NCBI GenBank assembly: GCA_019925095.2
Contig: CM034405.1
Span: forward strand, 11,604,401-11,668,400
Direction of reading: 5' to 3'
DNA length: 64,000 bases
Source of the DNA: Dendrolimus kikuchii
Taxonomy: Eukaryota > Arthropoda > Insecta > Lepidoptera > Lasiocampidae
Below, piece after piece: positions 51,009 through 59,374 of this stretch. Position numbers and translations under genes: made by a program. Numbering within the stretch: position 1 is the stretch's first letter; the number at the start of each line of letters is the position of its first letter. The notes below the pieces were generated by a model that worked only from the letters and a program-made list of their open reading frames with translations, was not told the DNA's origin and ran no database searches.

Positions 51009-53237
51009 ATGGCAGACTCGGACGCAAGTGCCATTCAAGGGGCTATCTCGGGGGTGTTAGCGGGGAAGATTTCCGCCCGCAGGAGGCTCAGTGCCCAGCG
51101 CGGGGGGGAATCTGACCCCGATTCGGACGTGTCGTCCCGGTATAAAGGGACAGGGGAGGATGAAGCTGACACGGATGTGTCAGCTAGAAGGATGGTGGCT
51201 GCGGCCCGGAGGGTGTATAAGAGCCGCTCCGGACCGCGAAGTGGCGGACGCGGGGCTGTCCTGCGGTACTCCCGGGGGGGGACCTCCGACGAGCTGGTTG
51301 CTCGTTCGGATGCTCTCATCCGGGAGGCCCAGCTGCAGGTAGAGAGGAATGTGGCGACGATCGAGGCCTCGACTTCTTCTAAAGGGGAAACCTATAAGAA
51401 GAAGTCAGACGAGTCCTCCGACGTGGTAGAGGCTTCGGGAGAGATCGACCCCAGGGAGACCGACCTGGGGAGGATGGGAGCAGAAGAGCTGCTCACGTTG
51501 GCCAAGAGCCACGTGGCAGCCATCTACAGGGTTGCCCAAACCTCGGGCAACCTGAAGGGGGGGTATATTAAAAAATTGAAGGCCGCTGCCGGGACCCTCG
51601 CGGATGTGGTGGAAAACCTGTCCGCGAGGTCCCTGGATGCTGAGAACCGGAGGTTGTCCGTCGACAACCTCCGGCTAAAACGGGAAATCGACTCCCTGCG
51701 GGGCGAGCTGAAGGCTCACCGCAGGGAGTACAGTGAAATGAAGGCAGCGGCCAAGAAGGGAGACCAGGCTGCCGCCCCGCGGGATGTACCCCCCCCTCCC
51801 ACTTGGGATATGGAGACCCTGCAGAGGGCCATCGTGACGTCGGTGGGGCCCCTCCTTGACGCTCGTCTCGCGGCGATCGAGGAGCGTCTGCCTCCGCAGA
51901 CGATCCTTCGCCCGCCGCTGGCGAGCGACAAGAAAAAGAAGGGGGAGACGAACCCCCCCCCACGGAGAGTTGCTCCCACCCCCACCCCGCCGGTATCCGC
52001 GCGGGAGATGGTGGTGGATGCCCGGACTGACGACGAGGTGGCTCTACCCCCACCTCCAGCACCAGGACAATCACGCCCTCCGCCCAAAAAGGTGGGGGCG
52101 GCAGGGTCATCTAAGGTTGGGACCAAGGAGTTTCCCTCGTTGAGGACTCCGAGGTCCCAAATAAAAGGATTTGCTCCCCCCGTGGAGTCTAGTGCCCCCC
52201 CCACGGATAATGAGTGGACCGTGGTGGAGGGGGGCAGGAAAGGCAAGGGGAAAGGAAAGGGGAAGGGAGCGGGCAGGGGACCGAATCCTTCGGCCCCCCT
52301 CCAATCCACCCAACCCCCAACCGAACCCCGCACCTCCCGACGGGAGGAAAGAAGGGAGGATCGACGGGATTCACGGAGAGAGGCTCGGCGCGGGCCCCCG
52401 GGGAAAGTGAACCCCTCCCGCCTGATGGAGGCGAAAACTCCGGTAGTACGGCTCAAACTGCTACCGGAGGCGGAGGGGAAGGGGCTCACCTATAGAGAGG
52501 TGTTTGCGAAGGCCCGGGGTTCCGTCGACATCGTCGCCCTGGGGCTAAAGAGAGGCCTCAGGGTCCTTCGGTCCGCCAACGACTCTCGGTTGCTGGAGTT
52601 GCCGCCCGGCCCCGAGAACGTGGAGTTGGCTGATCGGATCGCCGAGCTCCTCCGCGGGCCTCTCGCTGGGGTGGCGGAGATCTCCAGGCCAGTGAAAAGG
52701 GGGGAAATCCGGCTCACGGGTCTGGACGACTCGGTCACCCCAGAGATGATCGAGGAAGAGGTTGCCCGAGTAGGGAACTGTCCCCGCTCCCAGGTCCGGG
52801 CAGCGGGGATCGGAATAGGTGCAGGAGGTCTGGGCTCGTCGTGGGTGACGTGCCCAATACCGGTGGCTAAGAGCGTGGCTGAAGCCGGTCACTTGTTGCT
52901 CGGCTTCACTTCGGCCGCAGTGGAGGCGTACGAGAATCGCCCGCTGCGGTGCTTCAGGTGTCTTGCCACCGGGCACTCGACCGCGGCGTGTCCGGACGGC
53001 CGGGGGGACAAATCCAATTTGTGTTACCGCTGTGGCAAAAGCGGGCACATCTTGGCAGAATGCAGGGCGGAAAAGGCGCATTGCGTGATCTGCGCCGAAG
53101 AGGGACGGAGGGCAGATCACGTGGCCATGTCCAGGCGCTGCCAGCCTGGAAATGTCCCCGCCAAATTTGTCCCCCCGGCCAATAGGCTCGGGAGGAGAGA
53201 GGGTAGAATCGTGGGGGAATCTCGTATGTCTGATTAA
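51009..53237 (+). CDS. Element 1 ORF1 (gag-like RNA-binding protein)
   Basis: 742 residues. The first ATG in frame is at 51009 (MADSDASAIQ). The frame is open upstream, but only a TTG start could be used there. The N-terminal third is charged and low complexity. A heptad-rich coiled-coil candidate (RRLSVDNLRLKREIDSLRGE) lies around residues 210-250. Proline- and basic-rich segments follow (GKGKGKGKG, RREERREDRRDSRRE). From residue 648 come zinc knuckles: CFRCLATGHSTAAC, CYRCGKSGHILAEC, and a third with CVIC. In R1-clade elements this protein coats element RNA and directs it to the nucleus. ORF1 ends at TAA 53235-53237, whose last A is the first base of the ORF2 ATG. Confidence 0.85.
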   Translation: MADSDASAIQGAISGVLAGKISARRRLSAQRGGESDPDSDVSSRYKGTGEDEADTDVSARRMVAAARRVYKSRSGPRSGGRGAVLRYSRGGTSDELVARSDALIREAQLQVERNVATIEASTSSKGETYKKKSDESSDVVEASGEIDPRETDLGRMGAEELLTLAKSHVAAIYRVAQTSGNLKGGYIKKLKAAAGTLADVVENLSARSLDAENRRLSVDNLRLKREIDSLRGELKAHRREYSEMKAAAKKGDQAAAPRDVPPPPTWDMETLQRAIVTSVGPLLDARLAAIEERLPPQTILRPPLASDKKKKGETNPPPRRVAPTPTPPVSAREMVVDARTDDEVALPPPPAPGQSRPPPKKVGAAGSSKVGTKEFPSLRTPRSQIKGFAPPVESSAPPTDNEWTVVEGGRKGKGKGKGKGAGRGPNPSAPLQSTQPPTEPRTSRREERREDRRDSRREARRGPPGKVNPSRLMEAKTPVVRLKLLPEAEGKGLTYREVFAKARGSVDIVALGLKRGLRVLRSANDSRLLELPPGPENVELADRIAELLRGPLAGVAEISRPVKRGEIRLTGLDDSVTPEMIEEEVARVGNCPRSQVRAAGIGIGAGGLGSSWVTCPIPVAKSVAEAGHLLLGFTSAAVEAYENRPLRCFRCLATGHSTAACPDGRGDKSNLCYRCGKSGHILAECRAEKAHCVICAEEGRRADHVAMSRRCQPGNVPAKFVPPANRLGRREGRIVGESRMSD

Positions 53238-56200
53238 TGCCTGTACAGCATACGAGATTCCTCCAGGGGAATTTAAACCACTCCGCCGGGGCTCAGGACT
53301 TGTTCCTGCAGTCCATGGCGGAGTGGGGGATTGGTCCAGCGGTAGTAAGTGAGCCGTACTACATCCCCACCCAGGAGAACTGGGTAGGGGACCTCGACGG
53401 CCTGGTGGCGGTGATTGCTAGGTCAGGCACTAGCCCCCCTCTCACTTCCATCGAGAGGGGACGGGGTTATGCGGCGGCGGGTTGGGGAGAGTACACTGTC
53501 ATTGGGGTGTACTTCTCCCCGAACCGGTCCCTGGCGGAGTTCGAGACGTTCTTGGATTCCGTCAGGGCCGCCGTGGCGAGACAGTCGTCGAGGGCGACGT
53601 TCGTCCTTGGCGACTTCAACGCCAAATCCCGTTCCTGGGGGAACACCGTCACCGACGCGCGGGGAAGACTCGTGGAGGCGTGGGCGTTACAAAGTGGTCT
53701 GTCGATCCTCAATCGAGGGTCGGTCCATACCTGCGTGCGATCGCGGGGTGGATCCATCGTGGATTTATCATTCGCTACCCATGCGATCGCACGCAGGGTG
53801 GTGAACTGGACGGTTGAGGAGGAGGTGGAGACGCTCTCGGACCATCTGTATATCAGGTTCGAGGTCTCCCCTCCTCCCAGTAGGATGACAGACCCCCCAC
53901 GTGGCCACGGGCACTTCCCGCGTTGGGCCGTCAGCCGGCTGGATCCCCAGCTGGCTGAGGAGACGGCGGTCGTCGAGGGCTGGACCAATCCGGTGGATGG
54001 CGGAACTCCGGAGGAACTGGCGGAGCGCATGCGCAGATCTTTGGGAAGGGTCTGCGATGCCTCCATGCCACGGTCGCGTCGGCGCTGGCAGCGGCCAGGC
54101 GTCCATTGGTGGACTGCGGAGATCGGTGCCCTGCGAGAGGCAGCTCAAAGGTTGCACCGGTCTCTCAAGCGCTGCCGGCGACGGCTTCCTCCGGAGTTGG
54201 AGGAGGAGATCAGGCTAGGGGAGGAGTATCGGGTTGCCAAAAAGGCCCTTCAAGTGGCAATTTGCCAGGCGAAGGCCCGGGCCCGGGAAGAACTTCTGGA
54301 GTCGTTGGACAGGGACCCCTGGGGACGTCCGTATCGGGCGGCACGTAAAAAGTTGCGTGCCTTTGCCACCCCGATTACGGAGTCCCTACCGGACGGGGTC
54401 CTTGAAAGGATTGTCGACGGACTCTTCCCAGATCCGGGAGCCCATACTCCCCCCGTGATGAATCCTCCTCCCGGGGTTATTCCTTCTGAGACGGCACCTC
54501 CCCCCGTCTCAGAAGAGGAACTTGAAACGGCCCTGGATCGCCTCCGGGGCCGTAGGACGGCACCGGGACCAGACGGGGTTCCAGGCCGGGCCCTCTTCCT
54601 GGCCGCCAAACATCTCGGCGGTCAGCTTCGGGGACTATATGATGCCTGCATCAGTACAGGTGAGTTCCCGAAGCAGTGGAAGGAGGGCCGGCTGTGTCTG
54701 ATCCCGAAGGAGGGCCGCCCCCCTGATGACCCCTCTGCGTACAGGCCCATCGTCCTGCTTGACGAGGTGGCCAAGATCTTCGAGAAGATATTGGCCAGTC
54801 GCCTCGTCAAGCACATCAACAACGACGGGCCTGGTCTCTCGGAGGCACAATATGGGTTTAGACCAGGGCGCTCCACGTTGGACGCCCTGGATGCGTTAAG
54901 GTGCCTCACGAGAGAGGCAGAGGGGATGGAGGAGTCTGTCCTGGTGGTATCGCTAGATATAGCGAACGCCTTCAACAGCCTCCCGTTCGAGACGATACTG
55001 GAGGCACTCCGGTACCAGGGAGTGCCTCTGTACCTCATGAGGTTGTTGAGGGCATACCTCCAGGACAGACACGTCCTCTGGGAGGGGGGCGGCTATGGTC
55101 AGATCGCTGGGCGACGACGTGTGGTGTGCGGTGTTCCACAGGGATCGGTTCTGGGTCCGATCCTGTGGAACATCGGATACGACTGGCTCCTCCGAGAGCC
55201 AGTCCTACCCGGGATGGGGGTGTTCTGTTACGCGGATGACACCCTCATCACGGCCCGGGGTGGTACGTATGATGAGTCCGTGGAGCTGGCCAACGCGTCC
55301 TCCGCGTTGGTCGTAGGAAGGATCCAGCGTCTGGGCCTCAGAGTCTCCGTAGAGAAAACTGAGGCCCTGATGTTCCACGGGCGTCGTAGGAGACCACCCC
55401 GGGACACGCACGTCGTCGTCCAGGGAGTGGCAGTGGCGGTAGAGGCCCAAATGAAATATTTGGGCCTCATCTTGGATGGGAAGTGGAGTTTCGGGGCTCA
55501 TTTCGAGCAGTTGACCCCGAGACTCCTAAGGACCGCCGCTGCCCTGGCCAGACTCCTGCCGAATGTGGGAGGGCCAGGTGCGGCCTGTAGGAGGTTGTAC
55601 TCGGGCATCTTACGGAGTATGGCACTGTACGGTGCCCCCGTGTGGAGTCACGCCCTTCACCGCAAGAACAGGACGTTGCTGAGGCGCTGTCAGCGCGTCC
55701 TTGCGGTGAGGGCCATTCGGGGGTACCGGACGGTGTCTTGGACGGCGGCGACACTCCTGGCGGGTGATCCGCCGTGGGAACTCCAAGCGGAGACGCTCGC
55801 CAGGGTGTTCCGCTTCCGCCAAGATGCCCGAGGGAGAGGTTTGAGGCCGTGCCTGGCAGAGGTCGCGAAAGTCAGGGCCGAGGCGACCGCGGCCCTGATG
55901 GCGAAATGGGAGGAGGACCTGAGGTCCCCAGTGGCTGGAGCCGCGACGGTGGAGGCGATCCGCCCCCACCTGTCGCGTTGGGTCCCTCGAAAAAGAGGGA
56001 CCCTCACATACAGGATGGTGCAGATACTTACCGGGCATGGTTGCTTCGGTAAGTATCTGCATCGTACTGCGGGGCGTGAACCGACACCGGAGTGTAAGCA
56101 CTGCGGCGCACCCGAGGACACAGCGATCCATACGCTGACGGAGTGCGCCGCCTGGGGACCTCAGCGCCAACTGTTGGAGAACGTGGCGGGACCGGTCGAC

Positions 56201-56332
56201 TCACTCCAAAGCATGGTCACCCGGACCGCGGTTGGCACACGGGGAAGCGTCCCCGGGGCCCCGAGCGGCCACTGTCACATTTCCCCCTTTCTCTCCGTGA
56301 CAGTGGTGTCCCACCTTCGTTCCAATCCCTAG
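53237..56332 (+). CDS. Element 1 ORF2 (APE endonuclease / reverse transcriptase)
   Basis: 1031 residues, overlapping ORF1 by one base in a TAATG. The N-terminal APE-type endonuclease has GNLNHS at ~10, EPYYIP at ~38, GDFN at 125-128 and catalytic SDH at 201-203. The RT palm shows TAPGPDGVPGR (~440), LDIANAFNSLP with Asp574, GVPQGSVLGP from 632, and the YADD box at 665-668, all intact. A C-terminal CCHC knuckle is at C953, C956, H965 and C970. Together these nick the target and prime reverse transcription from it. The last ~45 residues (TRGSVPGAPSGHCHI on) do not match the basic C-terminus of element 2, so the tail may be truncated or frameshifted. Catalytic residues look complete, so activity is possible but untested. 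Confidence 0.88.
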   Translation: MPVQHTRFLQGNLNHSAGAQDLFLQSMAEWGIGPAVVSEPYYIPTQENWVGDLDGLVAVIARSGTSPPLTSIERGRGYAAAGWGEYTVIGVYFSPNRSLAEFETFLDSVRAAVARQSSRATFVLGDFNAKSRSWGNTVTDARGRLVEAWALQSGLSILNRGSVHTCVRSRGGSIVDLSFATHAIARRVVNWTVEEEVETLSDHLYIRFEVSPPPSRMTDPPRGHGHFPRWAVSRLDPQLAEETAVVEGWTNPVDGGTPEELAERMRRSLGRVCDASMPRSRRRWQRPGVHWWTAEIGALREAAQRLHRSLKRCRRRLPPELEEEIRLGEEYRVAKKALQVAICQAKARAREELLESLDRDPWGRPYRAARKKLRAFATPITESLPDGVLERIVDGLFPDPGAHTPPVMNPPPGVIPSETAPPPVSEEELETALDRLRGRRTAPGPDGVPGRALFLAAKHLGGQLRGLYDACISTGEFPKQWKEGRLCLIPKEGRPPDDPSAYRPIVLLDEVAKIFEKILASRLVKHINNDGPGLSEAQYGFRPGRSTLDALDALRCLTREAEGMEESVLVVSLDIANAFNSLPFETILEALRYQGVPLYLMRLLRAYLQDRHVLWEGGGYGQIAGRRRVVCGVPQGSVLGPILWNIGYDWLLREPVLPGMGVFCYADDTLITARGGTYDESVELANASSALVVGRIQRLGLRVSVEKTEALMFHGRRRRPPRDTHVVVQGVAVAVEAQMKYLGLILDGKWSFGAHFEQLTPRLLRTAAALARLLPNVGGPGAACRRLYSGILRSMALYGAPVWSHALHRKNRTLLRRCQRVLAVRAIRGYRTVSWTAATLLAGDPPWELQAETLARVFRFRQDARGRGLRPCLAEVAKVRAEATAALMAKWEEDLRSPVAGAATVEAIRPHLSRWVPRKRGTLTYRMVQILTGHGCFGKYLHRTAGREPTPECKHCGAPEDTAIHTLTECAAWGPQRQLLENVAGPVDSLQSMVTRTAVGTRGSVPGAPSGHCHISPFLSVTVVSHLRSNP

Positions 56333-56873
56333 AAGGCTCCCTTGTGTCGCTCCTTCACAATTACCCATCCTTTCCCAGTTTGACGGGCCACTCGCACCTC
56401 TCCGTTCAGCGGAGAGGTCTCTCGCGATGTGGCGGCGACGGGTCCGGCGGCCAGGCGTTTTGCCGATCCCCGGGCCGGCGACGGAGTGGGCCTAAGGGCG
56501 GTCCGCTCCTTTTCTGACTTCACCACCGTCGCGCGATGTAGGGTGTGGTGGCGGCGGTTCTACCCGACCGCACCTGCACCGCGGAAGTAGAAATTGAAGA
56601 CCCTCAGATGACTCTGGGTGGAGAGTTTGCTCGGTCTGCTCGCCCTTAGGGCAGATCGAACCCCCCACCCACCCGAAGCTTGGTTGGGCGTGCCTGTAGC
56701 TGCATGCCGGGCGGGTCATCCCGGCTGCTAGCGCCCTGTGGGCGGCGTGTGGGGTTTCTGCACCCTGCGGACTCTTCGCACGCCCCCCACAGTCTAGTTT
56801 TAAGCACTCAGATGGTCTCCCGTAGTGGAGACAAATTTAGTTTTAGTAACTCCTCGGAGTTCAAATAACCAAA
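56333..56873 (+). other. Element 1 3' UTR and element 2 5' UTR junction region
   Basis: GC-rich to about 56790, then a short AT-rich leader with a small hairpin (gtctcccgtagtggagac, 56815-56832) before the element 2 ATG. No poly(A), telomeric repeat or intron sequence separates the elements, so they appear directly joined. The exact seam cannot be set by eye. Confidence 0.5.
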
Positions 56874-59360
56874 ATGCAAGCTCAAAGTCAAGAAGTACTA
56901 CCCCAGGCGGGTCGATCTTCCGCTGAAAAAAAAAAGGAGGGCGAATCCCGCACCGATGCCGTCACCTATGGTAAAGTCAGCTGTCCCCCATCGTATTCTG
57001 GGGGGGGGACGTCTTTGCGCTCACCACAATTCTGGACGTTGTCCAAAGAGAAGTTGCCCGAGATGGGCGGAGAAGTAGTTTTTACACGCAGCAGCAGCAG
57101 AGCCAGTGGCAGCAGAGCTGCGTCTGCTATGAGCTGCGCTGTTAGCGGAACTGCGGGTGGAGTCACCGAAGATTCTGACTCGAACATTTCGGTGTTCTCC
57201 ATTCGCTCTCGCTCCCGCTCAAGATCACGATCGCGCTCACGCTCCCCTTGCGGGTCCGGCACGCGCCAAGAAAGAAGGTCCGAAAGGTTGCGCAAAAAAA
57301 GGCTAAGGCCGGCTCCGTATCGTGGCTCGCATAACCTCCCCGCATCCAGCGGCGAGGAGGGTAATATTCCCAAGGCTCCCCGTAGAGTTTCTCCCCCCAC
57401 TCCGGGACCCTTGGATGCAGCCACGAGTCTAGCCAAAGCTAAAGAGGCTATCGTCCAGGCCGGAAGTAGAAACCGAGAGTTGGACGACCATGAGTCACGT
57501 GCCACCGAGTTGATTAGAGCAGCCGAGGAGGCGCGTATCGCTCGGCAGGCGCCCGAACTCATGGGTCACTCCAGTACCATGATAGACGAGGTAGGAGCCA
57601 GGACGGCTTTGGCCGTAGAGACGGATGTCCGTAACGCCCTGGGGGTGATACGCCACGTGGCGAAAGTTCCTCGGGGCCTAAAGGGGACATTCGTCAAGTC
57701 GCTGAACGACTCGGTCGGCATCCTTAACGACGCTTTTGAGGTTCTGCGTGGCCGTACCGAGTCGGAGGAGGTTCGGCGACTTGAGGCGGCCAACCGCCGT
57801 CTGGAGGCAGAGGTAAAAGAGTTGCGGGCGGAAATGGCCAGCCTCCGGGCCGCAATATCTAAATCCAGCCTTGAACCACAGTCGAAGCCACCGCTCTCGC
57901 CACCATCAACATCTGTAGTGGGAGGGCGGTTTAAAGACCAGGAGGAACTCCTGCGCCATCTAACCCTTTCCTTGGGGGCGATGATGGACGCGAAGCTGGC
58001 CGCCCTAGATGACAGACTTCTCCCGGAGAAGCGAGTCCGCCCACCATTGGCAACAGACGCCCGGCGGGAGGGTGCGCTGCCATCCCCGGCACCTGGGAGA
58101 AGTCAGGTCCGCCGCCCTCCCGAGGATTTCCCTCCACTACCCGCCAAAAGAAAGCGCGGGGCCGTTGAGAATGACGCTGGGGGGTCAGCTGCAGCTACCC
58201 CCCGTCCAGCGAGGCAAGCCAGGGCCGAAAACTCAGCCCCAGAGCCGTCCAGAAGACTAGAGGAAGGTTGGTCGGTGGTTGCCCGCAAGGGCAAGAAGAA
58301 GAAACCACCAACTCAACAAACTAGCAGCGGTAGGGCTGTCCAGGCCCAAACCCAGGCTAAAAGAAAGCCAAGGCCGCCGATGCCTCAGGCGAAGAAAGGT
58401 CCGCGTATGCGAGTGCCTAACACCACTGCGGTGATACTCACACTTTTACCCGCAGCGGTGGAAAAAGGCATCAGCTACGCGGACATCATGGAAAGGGCCA
58501 AGGCCAACATAAAGCTCGGCGACCTTGGGATTCCTGGAGTGAAGTTGAAGACCGCGCGCACGGGGGCTCGTATGCTCCTTCTCCCCGGCAAGGATAGTGG
58601 GGAGAAGGCTAATGCCCTCGCCGCGCGGCTCAAAATGGTTCTCCCTGAGGACGAAGTGAAGGTGTCCAGGCCCGAGAGATGTCTCAACGTGCGGATCTCG
58701 GGTCTGGATGACTTCACCATCAAAGAAGAGGTTGTGGCCGCCGTCGCCCGGGTCACGGACGTCTCGGCTGAGCGTTTCAGCTCCAGCGACATACGTTCGG
58801 GCCCGGACAGGCTGGGATACGTTATCCTAGCCTGTCCCGTGGCGGCGGCCATCAAAATGAAGGAACGCAAGAAGATAATGGTGGGGTGGGCCTCAGCAGA
58901 CGTCAAAATCCTGCCGAGCCGGTCTGAGCGGTGCTGGCGCTGCCTTGTGGCAGGACACGTCGCCTGCGCCTGCTCCTCCCCAGTCGACCGCAGCAAAGAT
59001 TGTTACCGCTGCGGTCAGGCTGGTCACCCTGCCGCCACATGTCAAAACCCCCCGCATTGTAGCATTTGTAGTGCGGCGGGCCGTGCGGCAGGGCACTGGA
59101 TGTGCAGGGGAGTGCCGGCCGCGCGTAAAAGCGCGGGCCCCCCCACCACTACCACCCCCGTCAAGACTAAAAATAAGCCAAAAGAAGGTCCCCAAAGGAC
59201 GAAGAAGAAAAGGAAGAAAAAAAAGGGAAAAGGACCTAGGCAGGCAGCAGTGACAAACAACAATCCGCCACTGCCGTCGCAACCGCCACAGCCGGCACCT
59301 CGCTCGCTGCCGCCGTCGCCGCTGATACCGGAGCCCGGGGCCACTAGGATGGAGGAATAA
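56874..59360 (+). CDS. Element 2 ORF1 (gag-like protein with RS-rich tract)
   Basis: 828 residues from ATG 56874 (aaccaaaATGC). Near residue 110 is a run of Arg-Ser dipeptides (IRSRSRSRSRSRSRSP), like the RS domains of splicing factors. A coiled-coil candidate (RRLEAANRRLEAEVKELRAE) spans about 298-330. A basic Lys/Pro-rich stretch precedes the conserved RNA-binding region. Zinc knuckles begin at residue 687: CWRCLVAGHVACAC, CYRCGQAGHPAATC, and a CSIC...H...C third. The C-terminus is Lys- and Pro-rich. The frame stops at TAA 59358. Two codons later TAG 59364 and then TAA 59370 follow in the same frame, the last overlapping the ORF2 start. Confidence 0.85.
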   Translation: MQAQSQEVLPQAGRSSAEKKKEGESRTDAVTYGKVSCPPSYSGGGTSLRSPQFWTLSKEKLPEMGGEVVFTRSSSRASGSRAASAMSCAVSGTAGGVTEDSDSNISVFSIRSRSRSRSRSRSRSPCGSGTRQERRSERLRKKRLRPAPYRGSHNLPASSGEEGNIPKAPRRVSPPTPGPLDAATSLAKAKEAIVQAGSRNRELDDHESRATELIRAAEEARIARQAPELMGHSSTMIDEVGARTALAVETDVRNALGVIRHVAKVPRGLKGTFVKSLNDSVGILNDAFEVLRGRTESEEVRRLEAANRRLEAEVKELRAEMASLRAAISKSSLEPQSKPPLSPPSTSVVGGRFKDQEELLRHLTLSLGAMMDAKLAALDDRLLPEKRVRPPLATDARREGALPSPAPGRSQVRRPPEDFPPLPAKRKRGAVENDAGGSAAATPRPARQARAENSAPEPSRRLEEGWSVVARKGKKKKPPTQQTSSGRAVQAQTQAKRKPRPPMPQAKKGPRMRVPNTTAVILTLLPAAVEKGISYADIMERAKANIKLGDLGIPGVKLKTARTGARMLLLPGKDSGEKANALAARLKMVLPEDEVKVSRPERCLNVRISGLDDFTIKEEVVAAVARVTDVSAERFSSSDIRSGPDRLGYVILACPVAAAIKMKERKKIMVGWASADVKILPSRSERCWRCLVAGHVACACSSPVDRSKDCYRCGQAGHPAATCQNPPHCSICSAAGRAAGHWMCRGVPAARKSAGPPTTTTPVKTKNKPKEGPQRTKKKRKKKKGKGPRQAAVTNNNPPLPSQPPQPAPRSLPPSPLIPEPGATRMEE

Positions 59361-59369
59361 AAGTAGTTC

Positions 59370-59374
59370 TAATG
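59370..59374 (+). promoter_or_regulatory. TAATG stop-start remnant at the ORF1/ORF2 junction of element 2
   Basis: TAA (59370-59372) is in the ORF1 frame and its last A opens the ORF2 ATG (59372-59374), exactly as in element 1 at 53235-53239. Earlier in-frame stops at 59358 and 59364 now end ORF1 12 bases short. In SART1 this motif is known to support termination-coupled reinitiation. Confidence 0.7.

Larger units (their letters stand above)
50826..56800 (+). mobile_element. R1-clade non-LTR retrotransposon, element 1 (SART-like)
   Basis: A ~6-kb GC-rich unit holds a 5' UTR, ORF1 (51009-53237), an overlapping ORF2 (53237-56332) and a GC-rich 3' UTR. ORF order, zinc knuckles, APE endonuclease and the C-terminal CCHC all fit the R1 clade. 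The TAATG coupling is the arrangement described for the telomere-specific SART1. No TTAGG or CCTAA array flanks it. Both ORFs are open throughout. The 5' boundary is placed only roughly, where AT-rich intron turns GC-rich. The junction with element 2 is not resolved because no poly(A) or target sequence is visible. Confidence 0.75.

Noticed and set aside
51716..52489. 257-codon minus-strand frame opposite element 1 ORF1, and similar long antisense frames under both elements
   Set aside because: GC-rich coding DNA produces long shadow frames. They have Pro/Ser/Arg-rich chance compositions and no motifs.
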